Assembly (NCBI GenBank): GCA_963969495.1
Contig: OZ018327.1
Location: 35,203,175-35,267,174 of the forward strand
Length of the DNA: 64,000 nt
Direction: 5' to 3'
Source of the DNA: Ceratothoa steindachneri
Taxonomy: Eukaryota > Arthropoda > Malacostraca > Isopoda > Cymothoidae
The notes under the pieces were generated by a model. That model saw only the letters and a program-made list of their open reading frames with translations. It did not search any database and was not told the origin of the DNA. Both the position numbers and the translations under genes were made by a program. Shown piece by piece: positions 23,005 through 34,018 of the stretch; position 1 is the stretch's first letter; every line of letters starts with the position of its first letter.

Positions 23005-23510
23005 ATCTCTATTCAGATTTTGTTATTGTGTATTTATTCGTTACCGTACACTATTATATTGTGTACTATTACTTTGATTTATACATTATAAATATGTTAT
23101 TATTTATATAAGACTGTTGACTATGTTAACTACAGATCTTTTGAACTAATCGCTGGCAATAAAATAGTTTTTTTAATTTATCTCAAAATTTAAATAATAT
23201 AATTATTCGTTATTTGCAATCTTTACAATGGTTAGGTTCTCAAATGTATACTAAGTTGTTTATATTTGTATAAACATGAAGGGATTTTATTCTTGATAAT
23301 TTTATGCTTAGTCTTAAGTTTTAAGTTTCTGCCCTAAAAGTCACTGACTTATTTTGGGCCATAACTAATCTTTGTATGTATATACATATATACGAGTATG
23401 TATAAGTACTTATTGTAACTTTTCATTAAGATTTAAAATGTAATATGTTTATACTGTACATTGGATTAATACGGAATAAATAAATAAAAAATAAAATAAA
23501 TAAATAAATG
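23005..23510 (+). other. LINE 3' UTR ending in (AAATA)n
   Basis: AT-rich sequence follows the RT stop and ends in AAATAAATAAATA-type repeats (about 23474-23509), a normal LINE 3' terminus. Confidence 0.6.
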
Positions 23511-23585
23511 TTTTTTTTCTCTTTGATATTTCTCGGGGCCACCTCCAGTAGGATCTCTTCTCTCTTGTTTCTGTCTATCACTTCT

Positions 23586-23586
<1 letters not shown>

Positions 23587-23651
<65 letters not shown>
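23587..23651. repeat. (TA)n array
   Basis: A pure TA array abutting the inverted arm that ends at 23586. Confidence 0.97.
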
Positions 23652-23654
<3 letters not shown>

Positions 23655-24686
23655 GAATGAGCGAAAATTAGTTACGATTATTTCTTTGCTCTAAATCTTA
23701 TCTTTTTAATTGGCTTTCTCCGCCCCTAGCTAATTGACGTTTGTTAAGTTTCGCTCTGCGTATGGTACCATAAATAAACCTAAATAATATAAAACTTGCA
23801 ATCCTACTCTTTTTAATGACATATTAAAAGATTTTTTTTATAAAAATTTTTACCAATTATTTTCATTTCATATAAGTACCAGATTTAATGGACAACCTAT
23901 ATTTTGTCTTACCTTTGCCATTGTGGCTTAAACCGATAGGTAAAGTTTACCTATCTAGAATTTTACTTTGTATACCAAAGATTTAGATCAGTAGTCTTCA
24001 ATCTGGTTAATACCACCCCCCTCTACTGGGTAATTTGAGCTTCTGGGTGAATAGCAAGAATATATATAAGATTTTGTGAAATTTAACAAATTTACACTTC
24101 TATAAAATAAACCAAAAACTGTTAAAAATTCCTAGCTAAATTAAATTGTACAAAAAAATTGTATTATACCTATAATTAATAGATGTATTGTAGCTTAGAT
24201 AATTTTGAATTGGGGCATTTTAATTCGGAGGGGGGGTCCATTTGCTAATTTCATACCTACGAAAAAATAAAAGTCAGGAATTACCTTGAAAAGGTTGGAG
24301 AGTACTACTCTCGTCATACCTGAATTTAGCTAAATTTGTAAAATATCCTTACCCCCGATTAGGGCGGAGAGGAAGATAAAAGAAATTTGAGTAGTTTTCG
24401 GTCATTTGTCCTTCTTTTCTTTCTTCGTTTAATCTTTTAAGAGTGAAAATTATAAAGTAATTTAAAACATTACGCTACATAACGATGGCTATCGATGTTT
24501 ACTCTCATAGTGGGCCTGGAAATAGGCTTTTCAAATAAGAAAATAACAAAAAAAAACGGGTTAAAGAACAATTCAGAAATGTCGATCGATTTTCAGAGCA
24601 AGTAAGAGCGAGGAGAGTTTGCGGCTCCTGATAAGTAAATGGAAAAGGAATTGAGTAAAAATACAAAATTTGGCTGCAGAGTAACG
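23652..24686. other. no recognisable feature
   Basis: AT-rich unique-looking sequence. No protein, repeat or RNA motif was recognised on either strand. Confidence 0.45.
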
Positions 24687-25010
24687 GATAAGCTTAGCTA
24701 CGTCTTCCAGAGGTAAAAAAAACTAGGCTACATCTACTAGAGAGGTGGAAAAGTTAGCTACAGCTTCGTGAGAGGTAGGAAAGCTTAGCTACATCTTAGA
24801 GAGTGATATGAAAGCTTAGTTTATTCTGGAGAGGTAGAAAAGCTTAGCTAAATCTTCATGAGTTACCGGTAGGAGAGATTAGCTAGATCTTCGTGAGAGT
24901 TGGAGAGAGATTTAAGAAAGCTTAACTACATATTTGAGAGAGGTAGTTAAAGCTTCGCTACTTCTTCGAGAGTAGGAAGAAGTTTTAGCTTCCACATCTT
25001 CAGAAGTGGC
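24687..25010. repeat. minisatellite, about 36-bp unit
   Basis: About nine degenerate copies of a unit resembling GAAAGCTTAGCTACATCTTC followed by GAGAGAGGTAG. Spacing varies and the last units are strongly diverged. Confidence 0.85.
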
Positions 25011-25329
25011 GATTTTCTCGGCTTAAAACCCTAAGGAACTGAAACCTGGATAAAACCGCACAAACTGTGGATAAATAAGAGAAACATGAAACGAGTAAAG
25101 TTAGGACTAACCCGCAGGAACAATAATATAAATGCATGGAAAAGAACACAAGCACTGCCTAAAGATATAGTAAAAAGAATAAAATTTTCTTAAGTGGAGA
25201 TCGGCAGGACGAATAACTAAAAGAAACGAGAAGATGAATGAATGCAATGATGTACTCTATGCAGCTTTACCTTAAGAAACCTCGAAGACCACTTCGCAGA
25301 ACGCGTGAGGTGGAAATTAGATCATTATG
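25011..25329. other. no recognisable feature
   Basis: AT-rich sequence between the minisatellite and the Penelope-like terminal repeat. Nothing identified. Confidence 0.4.
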
Positions 25330-25460
25330 AAGACCCAGGAAATTGCTCTAAGCATTTATTGGCCGGACGTTTCGGATCTCAACTAGGACCATCATCAGCG
25401 ACTAATGAGAGATATATTTTGTTTAATATCTCATCTGGCGACTGCCTTCTAGGGCATAAG
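25330..25460 (-). repeat. Penelope-like terminal repeat (pLTR), minus orientation
   Basis: The segment ATTTATTGGCCGGACG with its flank GAAGACCCAGGAAATTGCTC is repeated in inverted orientation at 27432-27475. It contains the hammerhead motif listed separately. Its orientation agrees with the RT-GIY-YIG fragments on the minus strand to its right, so it is the 3' terminal repeat of that element. Confidence 0.7.
25360..25408 (-). ncRNA. hammerhead ribozyme motif
   Basis: On the minus strand CTGATGA (25392-25398) is followed by a short stem-loop, then GAAAC and GTC. Flanking GTCG and CGGC can pair as stem I. Stem II carries mismatches, so activity may be weak. Minimal type I hammerheads of this form are known in Penelope-like element terminal repeats, where they are thought to process the RNA. 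Confidence 0.7.
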
Positions 25461-25469
25461 TCACCGTTC

Positions 25470-26177
25470 TCAACCTAGCCTAAATCTATGCTATATTAAA
25501 AGCTAAATAAAAAAAATAAAAAATACAAACATAAAAAAATATAAAGAGAGCTCCGTCAACGGGGGAAGGCCTGCCCTCCCTCGGTGAAGAAGAACCCGAT
25601 CCATAGTCAGATATTAAATAACGGGGAGAAGGCGGCCTCCTCCAAAAAGTGTAAAAGTCCACAGGTCGGTGTGCACGATCCGTCCGAGTACAAGGGACAG
25701 GTGGTAGCGACCCCGCCCATCCCAAAACCGGGACAGGTAACGTGCGCGAAGATCACGCAGACTGGGACATTCGACAAGAATGTGCCAAATAGTCTGGGGG
25801 ACAACGCAGTCGTCACAATAGGGCACAGGCGAGCGCTTCATCAAATGGAGATGGGTCACACGAGTGTGCCCGATTCGGAATAGTCGCGGCGCAATGGCAC
25901 GCAACTTTAAGTCCCCTTCGACCGTCTCCCATCTTCTTTGCCAAGCAGCCCGAAGAGCTGCCCGTATTCCTGCCATGTAGTCGGTGTGAGGAAGAGCGAA
26001 ACGCTGGTCCGGTCGCAGAGTCCTCGCGGACTCTTTGGCGCCCTCACTCCCCGCAATTCCTACATGTCCAGGAACCCAGCAGAAGATAATCTCGAAATCC
26101 GTCCGGCTTGCCAAAACCGTGGCATCACGGATATCGCGAACCAGGGAAAAAAATATTAACAGATAAGGAGATAGCAA
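25470..26177 (-). pseudogene. LINE C-terminal RNase H and zinc-finger fragment
   Basis: The minus-strand frame 26177-25614 reads FEIIFCWVPGHVGIAGSEGA, the RNase H WVPGH..I.GNE signature. A helical linker follows, then LFRIGHTRVTHLHLMKRSPVPYCDDC...TIWHILVECPSL, the CCHC-type C-terminal motif of jockey/I-group LINEs. RT and the first RNase H residues are absent. The frame then runs into a 3' UTR toward 25470. It lies between the Penelope body and its 3' terminal repeat, so it was probably inserted there. It is dead by truncation. Confidence 0.85.
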
Positions 26178-27441
26178 AATTACATTACATAATGGCTAAA
26201 AAGCGGGGGAAGGCAGGGTAAATTAATAAAATTGACACATATTGAGAAGTAAGTAAAAATAAAAATAACATTATAGAGAATTACTTAACAATATGCAGTG
26301 TAATTTTGAAAAAATACAGGGAAGAAGTGAAATTTTAACATAAACTAACTTGAGTAGCAAAAAATTAAAAATAACTGGATTAAACAATAAAATAACCTAT
26401 TATATTAAATTATAGGCAAAAACCTAAAAGAAATGTGAACGAAAACTTATATGGAAATTTGTTCGTTTTGTCTGTTGGCTGGTTAATGTATTAATGTGTT
26501 GGTTGGTTATACGGGGAATAGTTTAATTGAAGAAGGGTAATTATTTAGGTTGTGGTTTATTTTATTGATGTACAGCGACTCTAAGATTTTCAAATCGAGA
26601 GAAGTTGAGGCTGAAGATAGGAATGATTCAGGATTAAGATGCCGTTGGTGAGAATCAGGGTGTTGCCTAATGGAAGAGGCTTCTGGTTTAGAAATGAGGA
26701 TGCCAGTCCTATGAGACAAACCAAGTGTTTTGCGATCCTGCATTTTAGTTTTGAGTCAGTATGGCCTACATAACGATTGTAGCAGGTTGTACATGTATAA
26801 TTGTAAACTACACAGGATCGCAAGCCCATAAGAATTGACTCCTAATGGAGAAAAAAGTAATTCAACGAAACAGGGTTAGAATTAATTCAAAAGAATTGCC
26901 ATTATGGGAAGTGGTTTTGAGGGTAGTAAGAAGGAGTTTATTGAACTTGGATTTTAAATGCTCGAGATAAGAAAGTCTAAGGAAAACCTTCTGTTTAGAT
27001 ACAGTAGTAAAAATGGGTCCTGGATAGTATATTTTAGAGAGAAATTTGGACACTAACCGATCAAAAATAAATTGGGGTAATAATTAAAATTTAAGAAACA
27101 CCTTAAATAAGTTATTTCTTCATGAAAAGATAACCAGTTAGAGCAAATATGGTAGGCGCTGCTGGAAAATTCTGCATTTAATGCTGGATAACTTAAACTG
27201 ACTGGGAAAAATCAGTACCCGATTTGGTGGTAATAGGTTTTCTATAAATAGATGTATTATAAGTCGAACCCGCTCGAACAACGTTAACATCCAAGAAAGA
27301 GTTTTTGTTATCCTTTTCTGTTTTCATTGAAAACTTTTTGTTCAGATGTTGTTGGTCAATATAATCGATAAATAAGGGAGCATGATTATTGTGCTTAGTC
27401 TCTGATGATGGTCCTAGTTGAGGTCCGAAACGTCTGACCAA
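26178..27441 (-). pseudogene. Penelope-like element, 5'-truncated RT plus GIY-YIG
   Basis: On the minus strand the RT thumb region FIDYIDQQHLNKKFSMKTEKD...NSFLDVNVV...TSIYRKP is at 27375-27230. FDRLVSKFLSKIYYPGP (about 27070-27020) and YLEHLKSKFNKLL follow. The GIY-YIG nuclease is VVYNYTCTTCYNRYVGHT (26811-26758). The C-terminal GILISKPEASSIRQHPDSH...ILESLYINKINHNLNN ends at 26507. Several frameshifts and stops separate these blocks. The order RT then GIY-YIG is diagnostic of Penelope-like elements. The 5' end abuts an inverted terminal-repeat fragment carrying a plus-strand hammerhead. Confidence 0.88.
27393..27441 (+). ncRNA. hammerhead ribozyme motif, opposite orientation
   Basis: CTGATGA at 27402-27408, GGTCCT..AGGTCC stem II with a central U-U mismatch, GAAAC at 27427-27431 and GTC at 27432-27434. 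Outer GTC/GAC can pair as stem I. It lies in an inverted terminal-repeat fragment at the truncated 5' end of the Penelope-like element. Confidence 0.75.
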
Positions 27442-27518
27442 TAAATGCTTAGAGCAATTGCCTGGGTCTTCATATTCCTACTACGAATCAGATTCCCAAA
27501 GAACAAATCAATTACAAG

Positions 27519-27519
<1 letters not shown>

Positions 27520-27592
<73 letters not shown>
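27520..27592. repeat. (TA)n array
   Basis: A pure TA array about 45 bp outside the inverted Penelope terminal repeat. Confidence 0.97.
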
Positions 27593-27595
<3 letters not shown>

Positions 27596-27929
27596 GCAAT
27601 TGGTTCTGGTTGGGTGTAGAAGAGGATGAGATAAAAACGATTCTCCACGCTGGCGCTAATATGAGAAGTTGAGGGTTCGATTCCCCAAACCCCATTAATC
27701 TCGGAGGGTGATCGATAATCCTGATAACGCAACATTTAATGCCACGACCAGAGATTAAATGGGTCATTCAAAACACGCACATAAATACACACACATTCCT
27801 CTTCCCCTCTAACCTACAAAGTGCATGTTTGAAATATTTCTCGCTTGCGTCGTATAAGTCGCTCATTCACACAAATACTGACCGGCCTAACCAAATCCCA
27901 CAGTGTTTGTGGACAGATTAATGAATGCG
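27593..27929. other. unassigned; isolated B-box-like word
   Basis: GGGTTCGATTCCCC (about 27673-27686) matches a tRNA B box, but no A box stands at the right distance. It may be a SINE scrap. No other feature was seen. Confidence 0.3.
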
Positions 27930-29690
27930 GATATGGATTAGCTCGGAACGTTCTTATCTTCTTCTATCTGGCCGAAATTGTGATTGCAATTTTGTCTGAC
28001 AGAGAATTTCTGCTCTCTATATCGGCATTATTTGTCTATTTGCCGAAATCGAAGCATTGGTGGTCTTCTCATGCTGAAATAGAGGTATTGGTTAGTCTGT
28101 TTAGGCCGAATTTGAAATATTAGTTAGTCTGTTTTGACCGAAATAAAACATTAGTTAGTCTGTTTATGACAAAATAAAAGCATTTGTTTGTATATTTAGT
28201 CTAAAATCGAAGCAGTGATTATTCTGTTCACGCCGAAATCAGACAATGTTTAGTCTGTTTGTGACGAAATCTAAACAATGGTGGTCTGTTTATGTCGAAA
28301 TCGAGTTATTGGTTAGTCTGTTTAGGCCAAAACGAAGCATCTGTTAGTCCGTTTAGGCCGAATTCAAAACGTCTGTTACTCTGTTTAGGCCGAAAATGAG
28401 GCATTTGTTAGTCTTTTTAGACATGGATCGAACCAACTCTTTGTATGTTTATGCCATAATTTAAGTATTTGTTGGTCAGTTTATGTCTTGACTGAAGTAG
28501 GTTTTTTGTCTGTTTACGCCCAGATCTAAGGAGCTGCTTTTTCTGTTTAGTTCTAGATTTCATAAGCTTTTTGTCTATTTATGGCTGAATCTCAACATAT
28601 GTTTGGTTGTTTATGTTTGGGTTGAAGCAGTTTGTCTGTTTACGGCTGTACTGAAGGAGCTGTTTATGCCTGGATCGAAACTGGTGTTTATCACTTTATT
28701 CCTCAATCGAAACAGTTATTTTTCTGTTTATATTATGGCTGAAGTAGCTGCTTGTCTGTTTTTGCAAGGATAGAATCAGCTGTTTGTATGTTTATGACTG
28801 GATAGAAGCAGCTGTTTGTATGTTGATGCCTAGATTGAATTATCCCATCGTTTGTCTGGCTATGGCCTAATCGAGCAAGCTGTTTTCTTGAATGTTTATG
28901 ATTGTTAGTTTGTATACCATTTTATATCTTCATCAAACCAACTTTTTGTCTCTTTATTTGTTTATGTATAGTTCAAACCGACTGTTTGTCTATGACTCTT
29001 CATGCCTGAACAGAAACAATTATTTGTTATACTTGAATCGAAGAGGCTGTTTCTCTGTTTATGTTTGGATTGATACAGTTGTTTGTTTTTCTACCATTTT
29101 AAATATGGATAGAATGAGCTGTTTATGAATAGATTTAACGTACGTTTATCAGTCTTTTCATGCCGTATGGAAGCATAAGTTTTTATGTTTATGCCTGGAT
29201 CGAACCAACTGTTTGTTTATTTATGCCTTAATCGAACCAGCTTTTACCGAAACAGTTGTCTGTTGCATGTCTGTCTATTCATGTTTAGAACATGATAGTT
29301 GTTTTTTTGTGCCTGATGATTTATGGCAATATCAACACATCTGGGTTTTTTCCTATCCAGCTGTTGATGAATGGAGAGAACCAGCTTTTTGTCTATTTGT
29401 CGGCTCATTACTGTATCGAAGCAATTGTTTTTGTTTTGATGCATCAGTCAAACCAGCTTTTTGTCTGTGAGTATATGATTAGATCGAATCATCATTTTGT
29501 CTGTTTAAAACTATATCAAACTATCTGTTTTCTTTTGTGTCTATTTATGAATCGAATCTGTTGTCTGTCGTTTTGTCTAATCGATTTTGCTGTTTGCTTT
29601 GTATGTTTAGGTGTTCGTTGAACCAGCTGTTTAACTGTCTTATTATGGCTGCATCGAACCAGCTATCTGTTCATCAGCCTAATCATGGTC
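27930..29690. repeat. long degenerate minisatellite, about 40-50 bp unit
   Basis: About 1.7 kb of repeats built on TTAGTCTGTTTAGGCCGAAA (left half). These drift to GTTTGTCTGTTTATGCCTGG followed by ATCGAACCAGCTG (right half). Unit length and sequence change gradually along the array. Open frames of 66-138 codons across it follow the repeats and are not genes. Confidence 0.85.
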
Positions 29691-30221
29691 CCGTCTGTTT
29701 ATTTATCAACTTAAATATGAAGTATCTGTCAATTTCTTTTCTCTTTTTCTATTTAAGTGCAATATTTTTTTTTGCTATTTTTTTCCACATTTTGAGTTTA
29801 GACGGTCTAACATATTTTTTAGGAATATTTATTGTTTATGTGTATATGCACTCGTGTTTGTGCCTTCACAAAAATAATAAGTTTGTTATAATACTCCATT
29901 TTGTTAATGCGATCAGTCGTAATTCTCTTCTGCCTATCCAATTTGTCCTGTGAATCTCTCTTACTGCTGTTTATTGATCTGTGCCGTTTAGTCCTAATGT
30001 CAGTGTTGACATAGATCGTTCGAAACCCCATATCCACGTTTCTTTTGTCTAATCCAGTCGTCATGCGTCCATAATTTATAAAATAAAAAGAATCTCAATT
30101 GAATTCTAAATCAAATTTGTTTAAAAATGTCCCACATCGGTCCTTGAATCAGGTTCCGTTTTCTTTGATGTGGGACGCGAAAAAAATTAATTGGATCCAC
30201 GAATTTTTTTCATTCCTAAGC
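29691..30221. other. no recognisable feature
   Basis: T-rich sequence following the minisatellite. No shared repeat or protein motif. Confidence 0.4.
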
Positions 30222-30320
30222 AGTTCCTCTCGTTTTCGTTTTCGTTTTCGTTCTCGTTCTTATTATTACTATTATTATTATTGTTGTTGTTGTTGTTGTT
30301 CTTCTTCCTCCTCCTCCATT
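30222..30320. repeat. compound microsatellite
   Basis: CGTTTT hexamers pass in order into ATT, GTT, CTT and CCT triplets within 100 bp, as if each tract arose by mutation at the edge of the previous one. Confidence 0.9.
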
Positions 30321-31906
30321 CTATAATAAGTTTTGTGCTTGGAAAAATTTAATAACGCTGAATCTCTACAATCGATTAAAAAAACCTTCGGTTAACGTTT
30401 GTGTGGGTGTATTTTAAGTATATTTACCTTTCTTTCATTTTATAGGTTCCTTTTATCTACTTATCTCCTTCGTTCTGCTCCCATCTTCTCCATATAGCAG
30501 CCCTCTGCAGCCCTTGAGTCGATACATTTCCCACGCAGCCATTAAATTATCAGGAAAGGGTTTTCTTACGCACGCACAAAAGGCCTTTATAACTACGTAA
30601 ACAGACTACGGGTAACCGCGGTCTGTTTAAATAGCAATTTATTTCACTCGTTACTATTGTCATGTCAATCCCCCCGCCCCCCTCTCCCCCCATCTCTTTC
30701 CAGCCTCCAGTTGTGTTTTGTTTACACAGTGAGCAAAATGAAAAAAGGATATTATTAAGGAGAAACAACTCATAGCGACATAAAAAAACAAAAAAACTCA
30801 ATAAAATACATTGTATATATATGTTAGATTGTATAGAAAGGAATATTTACTATATCAATTTTGTTAAAATGCCAATTTTTCCGAAAGAAATCGTAGCTTT
30901 CACAATATGTCAAATATGAGTGTTTAAGTAGTTGACTAAAATAGAAAACGTTATTGAATGAAATAAAAACTATAACTGTTATCTTATATGTGCCTTTATT
31001 GAGGTTTTAACTCCAATAATAACTGATTAATGAATTATTAAAGCATATTTTATTAATTACAGTATCTAAAGATTTGCATTTTAATCGAAGTTATGTTGCA
31101 ACATGAGTCAGGTTTGATAGTTTGAGTTGCCTGTGATACTTATGTTTATATTGCAGGAGTTGCCTAATATTGCATTTATGACCTTTAGAAAAATTCGGGA
31201 TTTCTTCGATTTGATAGTGTTTCTAATAACATATGTGCAGTTGTACAAATTAGTCATGTCGCTGTTTACGCAGATTTCGTTCAGAGTGACAACTTAAAAT
31301 ATTCTAATTTGATGTGAGGTCGAGTGTTTTGGGTGTATTAAGTTATAAATAATCTAGATGGGACATTTAGCAATAAAATAAATTAGATTTATTGAAATAT
31401 TTTTGTTATTGAGGTATTTCAAGCAGAACTCTCGAAACATTTTGAAACAGTTTTGTTTCAAAACAGGGGTGCCAAATTTACCAAAATTCTTACCCATTTC
31501 CAGCTTAATTAAAATATGTATTTATTAAATTTTTAATCATCGATATAAAAAATATTCGCATTAACATATAGCTATTTGCTTATTTTATACTTATTATTAA
31601 TTCTACAACCTAACGTTTTATGAAAAGTCTTATTACTTAGCAACACAGCACAGCAAAACGTAGCGGCAGTTATTCAAAATTATTCGAAGGTTTATAGAAC
31701 ATATAAATAATTGTATAATATTTAACTTACCTTTGTCCGAAACAATGTGAAAAATGTGACATGAAAAATTTGGACAAATGTACATTTTTACTTTAAAAAT
31801 ATTTTTAGTAAAAATTTACTAAATTGTTTTGATGCAATTTCATGGCAAGGATTATCTCATCGAGGAAAGAATTGATAAAATAAGTGGTATTAATCAGAGA
31901 TTTAGG

Positions 31907-31908
<2 letters not shown>
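30321..31908. other. no recognisable gene
   Basis: AT-rich sequence with a C-rich patch near 30670. I could recognise neither a transposon protein nor a second copy. Confidence 0.4.
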
Positions 31909-31944
<36 letters not shown>

Positions 31945-32919
31945 CTAACTCTATAATTTAAGAAGGGGATTTTTTTTGAGTATTTGAATAATAATTTCAT
32001 CTTAGTTTGGTTATGACTTATGTTTTTTATCCTTAACTCTATAATTTAACTTGGTGAATTTTTGAAATTTTTGCTTAGTGGACAAATAACCTTTCATGTT
32101 TTTGAGTTTAGGTTTTATTTGAAACTTTTATTCGCAGGGCTGTTTTTTGTATGTTTCGAGCTTTTATCAAAGTTCTTTCTAAGAGTTCAGAAAAAATAAA
32201 TATAATTATCGAATGATTTGGAATGAGAAAACATACAAATCGTGAAGTTCAAAAAATGTATTAAAATTAGGGCTTTGGCGCTTTTTTCTATCATTTCGTA
32301 TATAAAACAAATTTAGAAGAAAAAAGAGATCTGACGAAGGTTTTTCTATAGATCAAACCGGGTGAAGTAACTTAAAAAAAAGGTTTCAGGGTGTCTATGT
32401 TGAAAAAAGTTTGGAAAATTCTCAACTATACATATATAAATCTTCAAGGGATAAAGACAATATAATGAAAGGTGAAATAACTTTTAAAAAATGTTTCAGG
32501 GTATCTATGTTGGAAAAGGTGTTCAGGGTGTTAAAATAAAGAGTCTATAAAGGGGATTAAAAAAAGCGGTTTAGAATAGCAAATAGGCCACACGCCGAAC
32601 GAGTACCTGTGGAATCATATTCTTTCTGTAAGAAAGAATACTAAGTATGGTTTGTTTTCTAATAATTCTTTTATAATATCAAAAATCAAAATGGTGAAGT
32701 TCAGAAATAAATATAAGTATCGAAATTTTGTGAATTTTTAAAACCCCAAGATTTACAAATGGTGAAGTTCAGAAAATTTATTTTTATAGATCTTCTTCTA
32801 TAACTATATTTGAGCAACGTGATATTTTGAAAGGGGAGAAATTTAGTTTAGAGTTCCTTTTTAAGTAGTGAAGCGCAACTACCACCCTCGTAGGGAGGAG
32901 TGACGAAGCCATTGCCTGG
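31909..32919 (+). mobile_element. Helitron-like element copy A
   Basis: It starts A|TC with twelve ATC repeats, then the family head ACTAACTCTATAATTTAAG. It ends GAAGCCATTGCCTGG|T at 32919. Near the 3' end CCCTCGTAGGG can form a small hairpin. The middle (about 32050-32640) is longer than in copy C, with two direct repeats of a GGTTTCAGGGTGTCTATG-type block. No transposase is encoded, so it is non-autonomous. Confidence 0.6.
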
Positions 32920-33059
32920 TTACTCTTTATTTTAACTCCGTAGTTTTTCTGGATTTTTTTGTTTAAAAAATAAGTTTGTATGTACAAATTGACCCAAAGC
33001 AAATTTCGGGATATGGATATACTCGTGGCCAAAAGTTTTGGCATTAGTTTATTGTAAGA

Positions 33060-33735
33060 GTATATTTTAACTTTGGAATTAAAAGAAAGGAAGATGTTCA
33101 GAAAATAAATATGATCATCGAATGTTTTTGAAAAAAAAATTTAACAAAAAGAATTACAAACTGTGAAGTTCGGAAAATTGATTAAAATTAAGGCATGGCT
33201 AGTTTTTTTTCGTTTTGCCGAAGATTTTATGGAAGTAATTTCTAAAATAGATTTTCAATTTTAATCTTTAACATGAGGAAATAGCTACTGGCCCCTAAAA
33301 ACAAGTAATATTTCGAGCAAATTTAAATTTGATTTTTTTAGAACTTATAACGCCATTTTTTACCCTTTTCTGGGTCTAAAAAAGCGCGAAAAAAATAGTG
33401 TGAGATTTAAAAGAGACGCAAAAGATGATCCGAGAGAGAGCGCCAATTTCTCATGGGGCAGTGAGGTCGGGATGGCGCGGCGCCCCTCCAGATTCTAGTT
33501 TTAGCAGGATTATTTTTTTTCCGTATTTCAAAAGAATTCTGAGCCAAGTTTTTTCATTGCCCTTTGGTAAAAAAAATAAGCATCGATGTAAAGAAGACCA
33601 AGAGTAAAATATTAGAAAATATGTACTAGAAACCTTTTATATTCTTTAGACCAAAAGCCCGTTCTCATAGCCGGATGGGCCGAAAGTCTGCCTGCGAAGC
33701 GCATGCTCTTCCTGTAAGGAGTGGCGAAGCAGTTC
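33060..33735 (+). repeat. diverged relative of the 7290 and Helitron-like repeats
   Basis: It carries AATATGATCATCGAATG, AAAAGAATTACAAACTGTG and GTATTTCAAAAGAATTC in the order seen at 7290-7640. Near the right end GAAGCGCATGC..AAGGAGTGGCGAAGC resembles the 3' ends of copies A and C. The terminal CTGG is not present, so the boundary is unclear. Confidence 0.5.
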
Positions 33736-33925
33736 CTTTTATTATTATATAATTCTGAATAAAATAATTCTGAAAAATATTTTGTTTTCTTTTTATATGT
33801 CCTCGATAGAACTCTTTTGAGTACAATATTTTGGCTCTTTCGATAACACAGGTGAAGCTCAGATGCTGGAATTTTGTGGCTTAGAGGAACGATGTACCCT
33901 CCCTACCTTGGAGAAAAAGGGGTCT

Positions 33926-33935
33926 CTCTTTCTCT

Positions 33936-34018
<83 letters not shown>
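33926..34018. repeat. (TC)n array
   Basis: A nearly pure TC array. The Ser-Leu frames of 126-142 codons spanning it are artefacts. Confidence 0.95.

Larger units (their letters stand above)
22278..23586. repeat. inverted arms (about 75 bp) enclosing a LINE fragment
   Basis: The left arm, 22278-22351 (GAGAAGTGATAGACAGAAAC, AAGATCCTACTGGAG, ATCAAAGAGAAAAA), is matched in reverse complement by 23511-23586 with a few differences. Between them lies a LINE 3' half. (TA)n begins immediately outside the right arm (23587). The arms resemble the end of another retroelement present twice in opposite directions. Confidence 0.8.

Noticed and set aside
25584..26159. Plus-strand frames across 25.6-26.2 kb
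   Set aside because: They are shadows of the minus-strand LINE RNase H fragment, whose WVPGH motif decides the strand.
29213..29953. Cys/Phe-rich frames of 85-138 codons
   Set aside because: They follow the degenerate minisatellite units and shift with them.
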